A stretch of 64,000 nt of DNA from Micromonospora sp. RHAY321. GTDB lineage: Bacteria; Actinomycetota; Actinomycetes; Mycobacteriales; Micromonosporaceae. Under the pieces are notes generated by a model. It did not search any database. It was not told where the DNA came from and saw only the letters and a program-made list of their open reading frames with translations. The position numbers and the translations under genes were made by a program. The DNA is taken from contig NZ_JAMHIW010000010.1 in NCBI RefSeq assembly GCF_023896955.1, positions 1 through 64,000 on the forward strand. Direction: 5' to 3'. Shown here in pieces: positions 7,820 to 16,721 of the stretch (the stretch's first letter is position 1; each line of letters begins with the position of its first letter).

Positions 7820-8272
7820 TTACGGCGTGAGGTTAGGGACGTTGAACCAGGAGAACGGTGCCCACGGCAGGTTGCGCAGCACGGTGGTGTAGAGCAGGAA
7901 GCCGGCGATGTAGGCCCCGTAGACCCAGGTTGGCAGGCGTAGCGCGGGCAGTTCGCGTCCGAGCCAGGCCGAGGCGACGAACCGGACGCCGAGGTAGGCC
8001 ACGAATGGCACTGCTACCAGCGCGGCCAGGTGGTGGCGGGCGGCCTGAGTGAGATCGCCGTGCAGGAGGTAATAGACCATGCGGGTGCCGCCGCAGCCGG
8101 GGCCGTTGATGCCGGTGAGGGAGTGCCACAGGCACGGACCGGTCGGGTCGGCGAGCCGGTCGGTGGGATCGAAGCGCAGCACGAATCCCGCCGCCGCGGC
8201 CAGTACCGCAACCACCGCCACTGAGGCTGCGCGCCGCATTGTCTGGTCAGGTTCTGCCGTGACCTGACGCAC
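7820..8272 (-). CDS. DUF2752 membrane protein
   Basis: This 150-residue membrane protein has about three hydrophobic segments and the DUF2752 core GCGGTRMVYYLLHGD. The family function is unknown; members are often near metal-stress or secretion genes. GTG 8272 is chosen because AGGAGG at 8279-8284 lies six bases upstream; longer frames lack such a site. It diverges from the F510_1955-type gene across a perfect 7-6-7 dyad, so the pair is probably co-regulated. Confidence 0.78.
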   Translation of the reverse strand: MRQVTAEPDQTMRRAASVAVVAVLAAAAGFVLRFDPTDRLADPTGPCLWHSLTGINGPGCGGTRMVYYLLHGDLTQAARHHLAALVAVPFVAYLGVRFVASAWLGRELPALRLPTWVYGAYIAGFLLYTTVLRNLPWAPFSWFNVPNLTP

Positions 8273-8354
8273 CGGTAGCCTCCTCGCCGCGCCATCCGAC
8301 AGGCGCCCACCCGAGCGTCGCTGCCACGCCTGCAGCGTGACGCTCCCGACGCTA

Positions 8355-8374
8355 CTACTATCGGGCAATAGTAG
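8355..8374. promoter_or_regulatory. BlaI-type dyad in a divergent promoter
   Basis: CTACTAT-CGGGCA-ATAGTAG is a perfect-arm dyad. It gives a TACTAT -10-like box in both directions, toward DUF2752 on the left and the F510_1955-type gene on the right. One bound repressor could silence both. Confidence 0.7.
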
Positions 8375-8454
8375 ATGGCTTACGATCGGGGCGCAGCTGC
8401 GGGATCGGCTTGCGTTGCCGCCGCGGATCATCGGATCGAGGTAAGGGAGCGGCT

Positions 8455-9324
8455 GTGGCCCTCAAGGGGCAGAATCGGATGGCGTGGATTGGAGTCGCGG
8501 TCGGCGTCCTCCTGCTCGTCACGGCCGCGGCCACCGCGGTCGGTTGGCGTGACGACTCCGCCCCGTCGACCGCCTCGACTGCGAACGACGGCCGGCTCAG
8601 CCATGTACACGGACTTGGCGTGAACCCCGCCGATGGGCAGCTGTATGTGGCCACCCACCACGGAGTATTCCGCCTTTCCGGCATGGCGGCGGACCGGGTC
8701 GGGGACGGCCGGCAGGACACCATGGGCTTCACGGTGACCGGCCCTAACGAGTTCCTCGCCTCCGGTCACCCAGCCCCGGACGAGGACGGGCCGGCGCACC
8801 TGGGGCTGATCCACAGCAATGACGCCGGCCGATCCTGGCAGGGTCTGTCCCTGGCCGGGCAGGCCGACTTCCACCTGCTGCGCTTCTCCGGCGGCGTGGT
8901 GTACGGCCTCGATTCGAGCAGCGGCGCCCTGATGGCCAGCAGTGACCGGATGACCTGGGAGTCGCGCTCCACGCTCGAGGCCTACGACCTGGCCGTCGAC
9001 CCGCACCGCCCGGGAACCCTGCTGGCCAGCACCGACCAGGGCCTGCGTCGCTCGACCGACGGCGGCCGCACCTGGACGCCGGGCGGCGGTCCGCCTGCGG
9101 TGTTGCTGCACTGGTCCCCGCGGGAGCTGGTGGCGATCACGGCGGACGGGACGCTGGTGCGCTCCGTCGACGCAGCGGCGACCTGGTCGTCCACCCCTGG
9201 CCGGGCACCAGGCGCCCCGGCTGCTCTAACCGTGCACGGGAACGTGACCTTCCTGGCCACCCGGGACGGCCGGGTGCTGCGCAGCCCCGACGCGGGCGTG
9301 ACGTGGCAGTCGATGCTGCCCTGA
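8455..9324 (+). CDS. F510_1955-family, sialidase/BNR-repeat-like exported protein
   Basis: This 289-residue protein has one N-terminal membrane anchor (about 8-30) and an extracellular beta-propeller-like part. Asp-box-like repeats are visible: SNDAGRSWQG, STDGGRTWTPG and SPDAGVTWQSM. Such F510_1955 proteins are annotated as glycosyl hydrolases, but catalytic residues are not evident, so it may be only a binding propeller. GTG 8455 has AAGGGAG six bases upstream. A perfect dyad lies 80 bases upstream and a terminator follows the stop. Confidence 0.75.
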   Translation: MALKGQNRMAWIGVAVGVLLLVTAAATAVGWRDDSAPSTASTANDGRLSHVHGLGVNPADGQLYVATHHGVFRLSGMAADRVGDGRQDTMGFTVTGPNEFLASGHPAPDEDGPAHLGLIHSNDAGRSWQGLSLAGQADFHLLRFSGGVVYGLDSSSGALMASSDRMTWESRSTLEAYDLAVDPHRPGTLLASTDQGLRRSTDGGRTWTPGGGPPAVLLHWSPRELVAITADGTLVRSVDAAATWSSTPGRAPGAPAALTVHGNVTFLATRDGRVLRSPDAGVTWQSMLP

Positions 9325-9359
9325 GCCGGGCCCAGACGGCTTGCAGTCGCCGTTGTGCC

Positions 9360-9393
9360 GGCGGCCCGGTCGGATAGCTCCGATCGGGCCGCC
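9360..9393. terminator. Bidirectional terminator between convergent genes
   Basis: GGCGGCCCGGTCGGA and TCCGATCGGGCCGCC form a 15-pair stem (one G-T pair) with a four-base loop, followed by GTTTCTG. It separates the rightward BNR-like gene from the leftward copper ATPase. Confidence 0.82.
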
Positions 9394-9406
9394 GTTTCTG
9401 CCTGAG

Positions 9407-11614
9407 TCAGTGCTGCCCGGGGCTGAGCTTGACCCGGCGCAGCAGCTGCGCGTTCAGCGCCACCACGATGGTGGAGACGGACATCAGCACCGCTCCCACC
9501 GCCGGGCTGAGTGTGACCCCGGCCCAGGCCAGCGCGCCAGCCGCGAGGGGAATGGCCACGACGTTGTACCCGGCGGCCCAGGCCAGGTTCTGGGTCATCT
9601 TGCGGTACGACGCCCGGGACAACCGGATCACGCCGGTGACACCACGTGGGTCCGAGGATGCCAGGATCACCCCGGCGGACTCGATCGCGACGTCCGTGCC
9701 GGCACCGATGGCCAGGCCCACGTCGGCGCGGGCCAGGGCGGGAGCGTCGTTGACGCCGTCGCCGACCATCGCCACGGTCAGACCTCGGGCCTGCAGGTCA
9801 GCGACCGCCTGGTCCTTGTCGGCGGGCAGCACCTCGGCGAACACCTCGTCCACCCCGGGCCGGAAGCCCAGGTCGGCGGCGACCGCCTCGGCGACCGAGC
9901 GTGCATCTCCGGTGATCATGACGATTTTCTTGACGCCCTGTTCGCGTAGCTCGGCGATGGCCTCGCGAGCCTCGGGACGGACCTCGTCCTCGAGGGCGAA
10001 CGCGCCGACCGCGGTCGCCTGACCGGCCTGCGGCAGGCGGACCAGGTGCAGCACCGCCGCGCCGCGTGCCGACCAACCTTGCGCTGCGCTGGCCAGCTCG
10101 TCAGGAACCGCGGCGCCAAGCTCCCGCAGTAGAGCTGGGCCGCCCACCGCCCAAGTGGCGTCGTCGACGACAGCTTGAACTCCTCTACCGGTCAGGGATC
10201 GGAAGTCGCGGGCGCTCGCCCGCAGCCCGCGGTCCTGCGCGACCTTGACCAGAGCTTTGGCGAGGGGGTGTTCGCTGTCTGCCTCGACCGCGCCGGCGAT
10301 GCGCAACACGTCGTTCTCGTTGACGCCGCTGGCTGCGGCGGTCGCGGTGACGGTGTGCGCGCCCTTTGTCAGGGTGCCGGTCTTATCGAACAGCACCGCG
10401 TCGACGGTGCGCATCCGCTCCAAGGCGAGGCGGTCCTTGATCAGGATGCCGGCCTTCGCCGACACCGCGGTGGACAGGGCGATCACGAGCGGGATGGCCA
10501 GCCCGAGGGCGTGGGGGCAGGCGATGACCAGGACCGTCACCGTCCGCACCACGGACTCGTCGAGATCACCCAGCGCCCACCACGAAGCGAAGGTGACCAG
10601 CGCGGCGGCGGTGGCGACGTAGAACAGCATCGCGGCGAACCGGTCAGCCAGCACCTGCGCCCGGCCGCTGGAGGCCTGCGCCTGCGCCACGAGGCGACCG
10701 ATTCCGGCCAGTGCAGTGTCTTCCCCTACCGCATCGACCCGGACCCGTAGCGCGGAGTCGGTCGCCACCGTACCGGCCACGACCCGGTCCCCGACGCCCC
10801 GTGGAACCGGCCGGGACTCCCCCGTGATCATCGACTCGTCCAATTCCGCGGCCCCATCGACGATCCGGCCGTCGGCCGGCACCCGGGCACCAGAGCGAAC
10901 CAGTACCACGTCGGCGACCCTCAGCTCGGACACCGGTACCCGATGCACGGTGCGGTCGTCATCGATGCGCTCGGCGTCGTCGGGCAGCAGCGCTGCCAGC
11001 GCGGCGAGGGCGCCCTGTGCCTGGCCGATCGCCTTCATCTCCTGCCAGTGGCCCAGCAGCATGATGGCGACCAGCGCGGCCAGCTCCCACCAGAAGTCCA
11101 AATCGAACGCGCCGAGGCTGGTGGCCAGCGACGCGATGTAGGCCACCGTGATCGCCATCGAGATCAGCAGCATCATTCCGGGAGCCCGCTCACGGACCTC
11201 GCGGACGCCGCCGACCAGGAAGGGCCAGCCTCCGTAGAAGAAGACGACCGACCCCAGAACCGGGCCAACCCAGCTCATGCCGGGGAAGTCGAGCGTGTAG
11301 CCGAACCAGTCCATCACCATGTGGCTGGTGGCCACGATCGGAACCGTCAGCGCGAGGCTCAGCCAGAACTTGCGCCGAAACTGCTCCGGGTCGTGCCCCG
11401 CGTGCTTGTCATGACCCGCGTGCCCCCCAGAGGGTCCGTGCCCCGCATGGTCGTGGTGCCCGCCCTTGTGGCTGTCCGTGGGTCGGGCACTGCCGGCATG
11501 CCCGCCGTGCGATCCGCTCGTGGGTTGCTCGCCCACATGCACCTGATGTCCGTCGTGTCGCGCCTCAGCGGGGATAGCCGCCGGTTCGGCGTGGGTCGTG
11601 TGTTCGTGTCTCAT
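9407..11614 (-). CDS. P1B-type copper-exporting ATPase, CPH (CopB-like) subtype
   Basis: This ATP-driven copper pump has 735 residues. The metal motif in the sixth helix is CPH (about 365), which marks the P1B-3/CopB class linked to Cu(II) or Ag(I) rather than the CPC of CopA. Other motifs are TGES (actuator), DKTGTLTKG (phosphorylated Asp, about 408), SEHPLAKAL and GDGVNDAPAL (about 617). The first 90 residues lack a CxxC domain but are His-rich (GHHDHAGHGPSGGHAGHDKH). ATG 11614 is chosen for GGAGG upstream and because the CsoR-like operator at 11640-11656 would otherwise lie inside the gene. A decayed copy of its C-terminus lies at 25380-25440. Confidence 0.92.
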   Translation of the reverse strand: MRHEHTTHAEPAAIPAEARHDGHQVHVGEQPTSGSHGGHAGSARPTDSHKGGHHDHAGHGPSGGHAGHDKHAGHDPEQFRRKFWLSLALTVPIVATSHMVMDWFGYTLDFPGMSWVGPVLGSVVFFYGGWPFLVGGVREVRERAPGMMLLISMAITVAYIASLATSLGAFDLDFWWELAALVAIMLLGHWQEMKAIGQAQGALAALAALLPDDAERIDDDRTVHRVPVSELRVADVVLVRSGARVPADGRIVDGAAELDESMITGESRPVPRGVGDRVVAGTVATDSALRVRVDAVGEDTALAGIGRLVAQAQASSGRAQVLADRFAAMLFYVATAAALVTFASWWALGDLDESVVRTVTVLVIACPHALGLAIPLVIALSTAVSAKAGILIKDRLALERMRTVDAVLFDKTGTLTKGAHTVTATAAASGVNENDVLRIAGAVEADSEHPLAKALVKVAQDRGLRASARDFRSLTGRGVQAVVDDATWAVGGPALLRELGAAVPDELASAAQGWSARGAAVLHLVRLPQAGQATAVGAFALEDEVRPEAREAIAELREQGVKKIVMITGDARSVAEAVAADLGFRPGVDEVFAEVLPADKDQAVADLQARGLTVAMVGDGVNDAPALARADVGLAIGAGTDVAIESAGVILASSDPRGVTGVIRLSRASYRKMTQNLAWAAGYNVVAIPLAAGALAWAGVTLSPAVGAVLMSVSTIVVALNAQLLRRVKLSPGQH

Positions 11615-11639
11615 GCCGTCCACCTCCAACCGACACCAT

Positions 11640-11656
11640 ATACCCCCTAGGGGTAT
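11640..11656. promoter_or_regulatory. CsoR-like operator before the copper ATPase
   Basis: ATACCCCCTAGGGGTAT is a perfect palindrome of the CsoR operator type. It lies 26 bases before the ATPase start. It could also affect the divergent multicopper oxidase gene. Confidence 0.72.
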
Positions 11657-12075
11657 CCTGCAACCAGCCGTGCGGCGAAGAGCCACTACCTGCGGCAATA
11701 CAACTCCGCGCAGAGCGGTGGGACGCGGAAACGTACCCATACCCAGGACCCGTATCGGGGCTGCAGCCCCTACCGGCAGGCTCCTGGCGTATCGACGAAT
11801 CCAGGATGCAGCGAAGGAAGTGCTCGGCCGAGCGGGCACAGCAGGCCCACACTTAGGCATCTCTGCCATTTCGCCGGCCGTCGGCCGATCAAGGCACTAG
11901 CGCAGCAGGCCCCGCTTCTGACAGCGACGTCGGGCACCGAGACGCCAAAGGGCACCCAAACAGGGCACACATCGTGAAGTTCCCCCATGTCCGCGCCGCC
12001 ACGGCGAGACTCGCACTTGACACCACCGCCCAGGCCGACGATCGCCCGGCCGCCGTTCCGAGCCGAGGAGCTGTC
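11657..12075. other. Divergent region between copper ATPase and multicopper oxidase
   Basis: About 420 bases without a supported gene. It should hold the oxidase promoter, but no second CsoR-like dyad is visible. Short CCCGTATCGGGG-like and GTACCCATACCC elements near 11735-11765 are only vaguely similar. Confidence 0.45.
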
Positions 12076-13650
12076 ATGACACCCGCGATCAGCCGCCGCC
12101 GGTTACTCATCGGATTGGCGGGCGCGGTGGGGGTGGCTGCAAGCACCGACACCGCTGCCTGGGCCGACGGCGCTGTCGGCCCTCCGCTCGTGACCGCGCG
12201 CGATGACCTGGTACCTCGTGTCGAGGTGGGCCGTCGCCGGCCGGGCGCGGGCACGGTGACCGCAACGCTGCATCCACGGCCGGTCACTGTCGACCTGGGC
12301 GGACCGCGGGTGCGGACCTGGGGCTACGCGGAAGACCTGCCTGGTCCGCTGATCAGGGCTCGCGCCGGTGACCTTATCCGGGTCGATGTGCTCAACGAAC
12401 TGCCCGCCGACACCAGCGTTCACTGGCACGGCATCGCGCTGCGCAACGACATGGATGGCGTCCCCGGTCTCACCCAGGCGCCGATCCCCCGCAGAGGTCA
12501 GCACCGCTACGAGTTCATCGCCCCCGACCCGGGCACCTACTTCTACCACCCGCACTCCGGGCTGCAGCTCGACCGGGCGCTGTACGGGGTTCTCGTCGTT
12601 GACGACCCGCACGACACCGGCGGCTATGACCACGAGTGGATCGTCGTGCTCGACGACTGGGTCGACGGCACCGGCCGCACCCCGGAGGACGTGCTTACCG
12701 CGCTAATGGCGATGTCCGGCCACGGCGACATGCCGGAAATGGATCATGGCGGCGGGGGCGACACGCCCGGCCTGGGCGACGGCGCCATGGACGGCATGGG
12801 CCCCGGAGACATGAGCGGGCACGGGGACATGGCTGGGATGGAGACGATGACCTCGCCGCTGCTGGGCGGCGCCGGCGATGTTGCATACCCCCACTACCTG
12901 ATCAACGGGCGGGTCCCCGCCGCACCGGTCACCTTCCGTGCCAGGCCGGGACAGCGGGTGCGGATCCGGGTGGTCAACGCCGGCTCCGACACGGCGTTCC
13001 GGGTGGCGCTGGGTGGGCATCGGATGACCGTGACGCACACCGACGGTTACCCGGTCATCCCGACGACGACCGACGCGCTCGTGCTCGGGATGGGCGAGCG
13101 GGTCGATGTCACAGTGGAACTCGCTGACGGGGTGTTCCCGCTGGTCGCCGCCGCCGAGGGGAAGCGTGGGCGAGGGCTTGCCCTGGTGCGCACGTGCGCC
13201 GGGGACCCGCCCTCGGCTATGGACCGGCCGGTCGAACTGGACCGGCGTGTGCTCCTCACTCACACGCTGCGCGCCGCCGACAGCGTGGCGCTGACTCGGC
13301 AGCGACCGGACCGGGTGCACCGGCTGGTGCTGGGCGGATCGATGACGCCCTACCGGTGGACGATCAACGGCGTGACCTTTAACCACGCTGACCCGCTCCT
13401 GGTCGAGCGAGGCGAGCGGGTGCGGCTCGAATTCGTCAACCGCACCACGATGTTCCACCCCATGCACCTGCACGGGCACACCTTCGCCGTAACCGGCGGC
13501 GGAGCCCGCAAGGACACCGTCATCGTCACCCCGCACCGGACGGTCGCTGTGGACTTCGACGCCACGAACCCCGGTCAGTGGATGACCCACTGCCACAACG
13601 TGTACCACGGGCAGGCGGGCATGATGGCGAATCTGGCGTACCGACGGTGA
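12076..13650 (+). CDS. Tat-exported multicopper oxidase (CueO/CopA-oxidase type)
   Basis: This three-cupredoxin oxidase of 524 residues probably oxidises Cu(I) to Cu(II) outside the cell. The signal has the twin-arginine form SRRRLLIGLAG. Copper ligands are seen at HWHG (about 116), HPHS (about 158), HPMHLHGH (about 461) and HCHNVYHGQAGM (about 505), so type 1, 2 and 3 sites look complete. A Met/His/Gly-rich insert at about 215-257 (MDGMGPGDMSGHGDMAGME) is a likely copper-loading loop. ATG 12076 has GAGGAG upstream; longer frames do not. It diverges from the copper ATPase, and a decayed copy lies at 25445-25620. Confidence 0.92.
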   Translation: MTPAISRRRLLIGLAGAVGVAASTDTAAWADGAVGPPLVTARDDLVPRVEVGRRRPGAGTVTATLHPRPVTVDLGGPRVRTWGYAEDLPGPLIRARAGDLIRVDVLNELPADTSVHWHGIALRNDMDGVPGLTQAPIPRRGQHRYEFIAPDPGTYFYHPHSGLQLDRALYGVLVVDDPHDTGGYDHEWIVVLDDWVDGTGRTPEDVLTALMAMSGHGDMPEMDHGGGGDTPGLGDGAMDGMGPGDMSGHGDMAGMETMTSPLLGGAGDVAYPHYLINGRVPAAPVTFRARPGQRVRIRVVNAGSDTAFRVALGGHRMTVTHTDGYPVIPTTTDALVLGMGERVDVTVELADGVFPLVAAAEGKRGRGLALVRTCAGDPPSAMDRPVELDRRVLLTHTLRAADSVALTRQRPDRVHRLVLGGSMTPYRWTINGVTFNHADPLLVERGERVRLEFVNRTTMFHPMHLHGHTFAVTGGGARKDTVIVTPHRTVAVDFDATNPGQWMTHCHNVYHGQAGMMANLAYRR

Positions 13651-13805
13651 CGGCCCGTCCTGCCCACGATTGACGCCGAGCGCAGCCTCGTGCTCGTGGC
13701 GGGGCCAATGAGAAGCCGCCTGATCCCGATCTTTCCGCCCGGCGCCAACCCATGGCCGCGGTCGTGGCGATTCTCGTCCGGGGACGGCTCCCCGCCGGCA
13801 TGCCC

Positions 13806-15224
13806 CTATGGGCCGCTGACCACGGTCCACACCACTCCCCCGGCCAGACCGGCGGCAAGGCTGAGGGCGGCAGCCGTGACCGCGGTGAGCGGGGCCCACT
13901 GCCGTCGAGAGCGGGTCTCTCCTTGCGCGGACACGTCTCGTGGAGGCTGACGGTAGGTGGGGACAATCCAGCGCAGGTAGTAGAACAGGCTGAGCAGGGT
14001 GTTGATGAAGACGACGACGGCGAGCCAGCCGTGGCCGCCGTCCCAGGCGGCGGTGGCGGTGGTGAGCTTGCCGACGAACACGCCGGTGGGTGGGGTGCCA
14101 ACCAGTCCAAGGAGCGCCACGACCAGGGCGGCGGCGAGCCATGGGCGCTGCATCGCCATGCCTTGGTAATCGCCGAGGTCCCGACGTTCGGGCAGGGCGG
14201 CGGTGACGGCGAAGGCGGCGATGTTCGTCGCCGTGTAAGCGGTGAGGTAGACCAGCAGCGACGGCAGCGCCAGGTCGCTGTTGCCAGCCACCACCACGGG
14301 CACGAGCACGAACCCGACCTGACTGACCGTCGACCAGCCGAGTAGCCGCCGCGGGTCGGCCTGCCAGTACGCCGCCAGGTTGCCCAGGGTCATACTCGCC
14401 ACCGCGACGGTCGCGATCAACGCCGGCCAGGGCACCGCGTCGGGCAGGATGCCGACCAGGCGGTACACCGCGACCATCGCCCCGATCTTGGGCACCGTCG
14501 TCAGGAACGTCGCCGCTGTGGCGTTACCACCCTGCGCCGCGTCGGGCACCCAAAAGTGGCCGGGCACCCCGCCGGCTTTGAACATCAGCCCGGCCACGAG
14601 CGCGACGGCCGCCCCGGTCACCGCCGCCGGTGGCACGTCAACCAGAGCGTTGGTGAGTTCGGCGTAGCCGGTACTACCGGTGAGTCCGGACATGATCGTC
14701 ACGCCGGTTAGGAGCAGGATGCCGAACAGTGCCCCCATGAGATATGTCTTCATCGCTGCCTCGGCGCCCCGGGCGGTGAACACGAGACCGATGAGCCCGT
14801 AGAGCGGGATGGTGGCGAGGAGGAAACCCGCGGCGAGGACGAGCAGATCGTCAGCACCGGCGAGCAGCACGGTTCCCGCGGCGCCGAAGAGCAGTAGTGC
14901 GCAGGTCTCGCTCTCCCGTGCCGTTCCGGCGATCTCGTCGGCGGCCAGCATGAGCACCAGCAGCGTCGCGGCCGAGGCGAGGATCCGGGCCACGCCGGTG
15001 GCGGTGTCGACGGTGTAACTGTCGTCGAAGGCGGTCCGTGCAGGCCCGGCCATCCCGATTGCGGCGGTGACGATGACCGCGAGGAGGACGCCGGCGGTGA
15101 GGACCCGAATCATCCACTGCTGGTGTCGGGGGACGAACGAGCCACCGAGCAGAGCGGTGAGCGCTCCGACGACGAGCAGCATCTCGGGCAGCAGCAACAG
15201 CGGCCGCATCATCTCCGTCTCCAC
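13806..15224 (-). CDS. nuoN: NuoN-like antiporter subunit of a membrane-arm complex I operon
   Basis: This 472-residue, about 14-helix Mrp-antiporter-like subunit is last in a leftward eight-gene nuo operon. The Pro/Lys-containing middle helices and the segment MFKAGGVPGHFWVPDAAQGG match NuoN. By eye, the helix-5 glutamate seen in E. coli NuoN (ELISLPLFGL) is replaced by leucine here (LLATIPLYGL), so proton transfer through this subunit may be altered. GTG 15224 has GGGAGGTA six bases upstream, overlapping the end of nuoM. Confidence 0.88.
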   Translation of the reverse strand: METEMMRPLLLLPEMLLVVGALTALLGGSFVPRHQQWMIRVLTAGVLLAVIVTAAIGMAGPARTAFDDSYTVDTATGVARILASAATLLVLMLAADEIAGTARESETCALLLFGAAGTVLLAGADDLLVLAAGFLLATIPLYGLIGLVFTARGAEAAMKTYLMGALFGILLLTGVTIMSGLTGSTGYAELTNALVDVPPAAVTGAAVALVAGLMFKAGGVPGHFWVPDAAQGGNATAATFLTTVPKIGAMVAVYRLVGILPDAVPWPALIATVAVASMTLGNLAAYWQADPRRLLGWSTVSQVGFVLVPVVVAGNSDLALPSLLVYLTAYTATNIAAFAVTAALPERRDLGDYQGMAMQRPWLAAALVVALLGLVGTPPTGVFVGKLTTATAAWDGGHGWLAVVVFINTLLSLFYYLRWIVPTYRQPPRDVSAQGETRSRRQWAPLTAVTAAALSLAAGLAGGVVWTVVSGP

Positions 15225-15227
15225 CGG

Positions 15228-16718
15228 CTACCTCCCGACGAGGTCGACGACGCTGGCGGCGGCGGGTTCGATGACGTCGAGCAGCGGACGCGGCAGAACG
15301 CCGAGCAGCAGGGAGAGCAGCAGCAGCGGGCCGACCGACCACACCTCGGCGGGGTGCAGGTCGGTGAAGCCGACCGAATGGCCCTGGGTGTCGCCGGTGA
15401 AGACGCGTTGCAGCGCGCGCAGGAACAGCGCGGCGGTGATCAGGATGCCGAGGATCGCCACGGCGGTGGCTGGGGCGGCGGCGACGCTGCCGGTGAAGAT
15501 CTGGAACTCGGCGATGAAGCCGGTGAACGCCGGCAAGCCCAGGGAGGCGAAGGCGCCAACGGCGAACAGCGCCGCGAAGCTCGGTGCTGTGGCGGCGAGT
15601 CCGCCGTACTCCCGCATGTCGTAGCTGGCGGCGCGGTCTCGTAGGACGCCGGTGAGCAGGAACAGCGCGGCGGTGATCAGGCCGTGGCTGACCATCTGAG
15701 TGACCGCGCCGGTCACCGCGATGGTCCGGGCCTGCGCAGTGTCGGTGGCCACCAGGCCCGCGACGCCGACGGCGAGGACGATGTAGCCCATGTGGTTGAC
15801 CGACGTGTACGCGATCATGCGTTTGATGTTGGTCTGGGCCAGGGCGACGAGCGCCCCGTAGAGCACCGACACCACGCCAACGAGGATGATCACCCAGGCC
15901 CAGGCGCGCCACGACTGAGGCAGCATCGGCATGGCGATGCGCACGAAGCCGTAGGTGCCCATCTTCAGCAGCACCCCGGCCAGCACCGCCGAGCCGACGG
16001 CGGGGGCATCGGTGTGTGCCGGCGGCAGCCAGGTGTGGAAGGGAACCGTGGGAGTCTTCACCGCCAGGCCGATCAGGATCGCGGCGAGCACCAGCCCCCC
16101 GGCGAGGGGCCGCCCGGCCAACGGCGTGGCCGCGGCCAGCGCCGGCATGTCGAAGGTGTGCGGATCGGCGGCGACGTACAGGCCGATGAACCCGACGAGT
16201 AGCGCCAGCGAGCCGAGGAACGTGTAGAGGAAGAACTTCATCGCCGAGCGCCCCGGGTCGCCGTGGCCCCATCCGGCGATCACGAAGTACATGCCGACGA
16301 TGGACAGGTCGAAGAAGACGAAGAAGAGGATCAGGTCGGCGGCGATGAACAGACCGAGGCTGACGCTCTGCAGGAAGAGGAACAGGGCGGCTTGCCCGCG
16401 CGGGCGGTGACGGTTGCGCAGCGCGTACACCGCGCAGGCCAGAAAGATCACCGCGGTCATCGCGACCAGCGGTAGGGACAGGCCGTCGACGCCCAGGTGG
16501 TAGCTGCTGTTGACGCCGGGGATCCATGCCGCCTGCTCCTCGAACGCCAGGCCGCCGGGTGCCGGGGTGTCGTAGCGCAGCCAGAGCCCGACGATCAGCG
16601 CGAGATCGACGGCGGTGACCGCCACCCACGCCCAGCGGGCGATCCGGTCGCTCAGCCGCGGGAGGACGGCCAGGATCAGACCGGCGACGAGGGGAAGGAA
16701 AATGATCACGCTGAGCAA
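15228..16718 (-). CDS. nuoM: NuoM-like antiporter subunit
   Basis: This 496-residue multi-helix subunit contains TVPFHTWLPPAHTDAPAVGS and KMGTYGFVRI, both typical of NuoM. At the helix-5 position where NuoM normally has Glu (WE or FE), the sequence reads FFDLSIVGMYF, so Asp replaces Glu. It starts at TTG 16718, three bases after the nuoL stop, with GGGGTGAG just upstream. It lies between nuoL and nuoN, as in standard complex I operons. Confidence 0.9.
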   Translation of the reverse strand: MLSVIIFLPLVAGLILAVLPRLSDRIARWAWVAVTAVDLALIVGLWLRYDTPAPGGLAFEEQAAWIPGVNSSYHLGVDGLSLPLVAMTAVIFLACAVYALRNRHRPRGQAALFLFLQSVSLGLFIAADLILFFVFFDLSIVGMYFVIAGWGHGDPGRSAMKFFLYTFLGSLALLVGFIGLYVAADPHTFDMPALAAATPLAGRPLAGGLVLAAILIGLAVKTPTVPFHTWLPPAHTDAPAVGSAVLAGVLLKMGTYGFVRIAMPMLPQSWRAWAWVIILVGVVSVLYGALVALAQTNIKRMIAYTSVNHMGYIVLAVGVAGLVATDTAQARTIAVTGAVTQMVSHGLITAALFLLTGVLRDRAASYDMREYGGLAATAPSFAALFAVGAFASLGLPAFTGFIAEFQIFTGSVAAAPATAVAILGILITAALFLRALQRVFTGDTQGHSVGFTDLHPAEVWSVGPLLLLSLLLGVLPRPLLDVIEPAAASVVDLVGR

Positions 16719-16721
16719 GGC

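Noticed and set aside
9407..11869. Longer start for the copper ATPase
   Set aside because: It would place the CsoR-like operator inside the coding region and adds a low-quality N-terminus.
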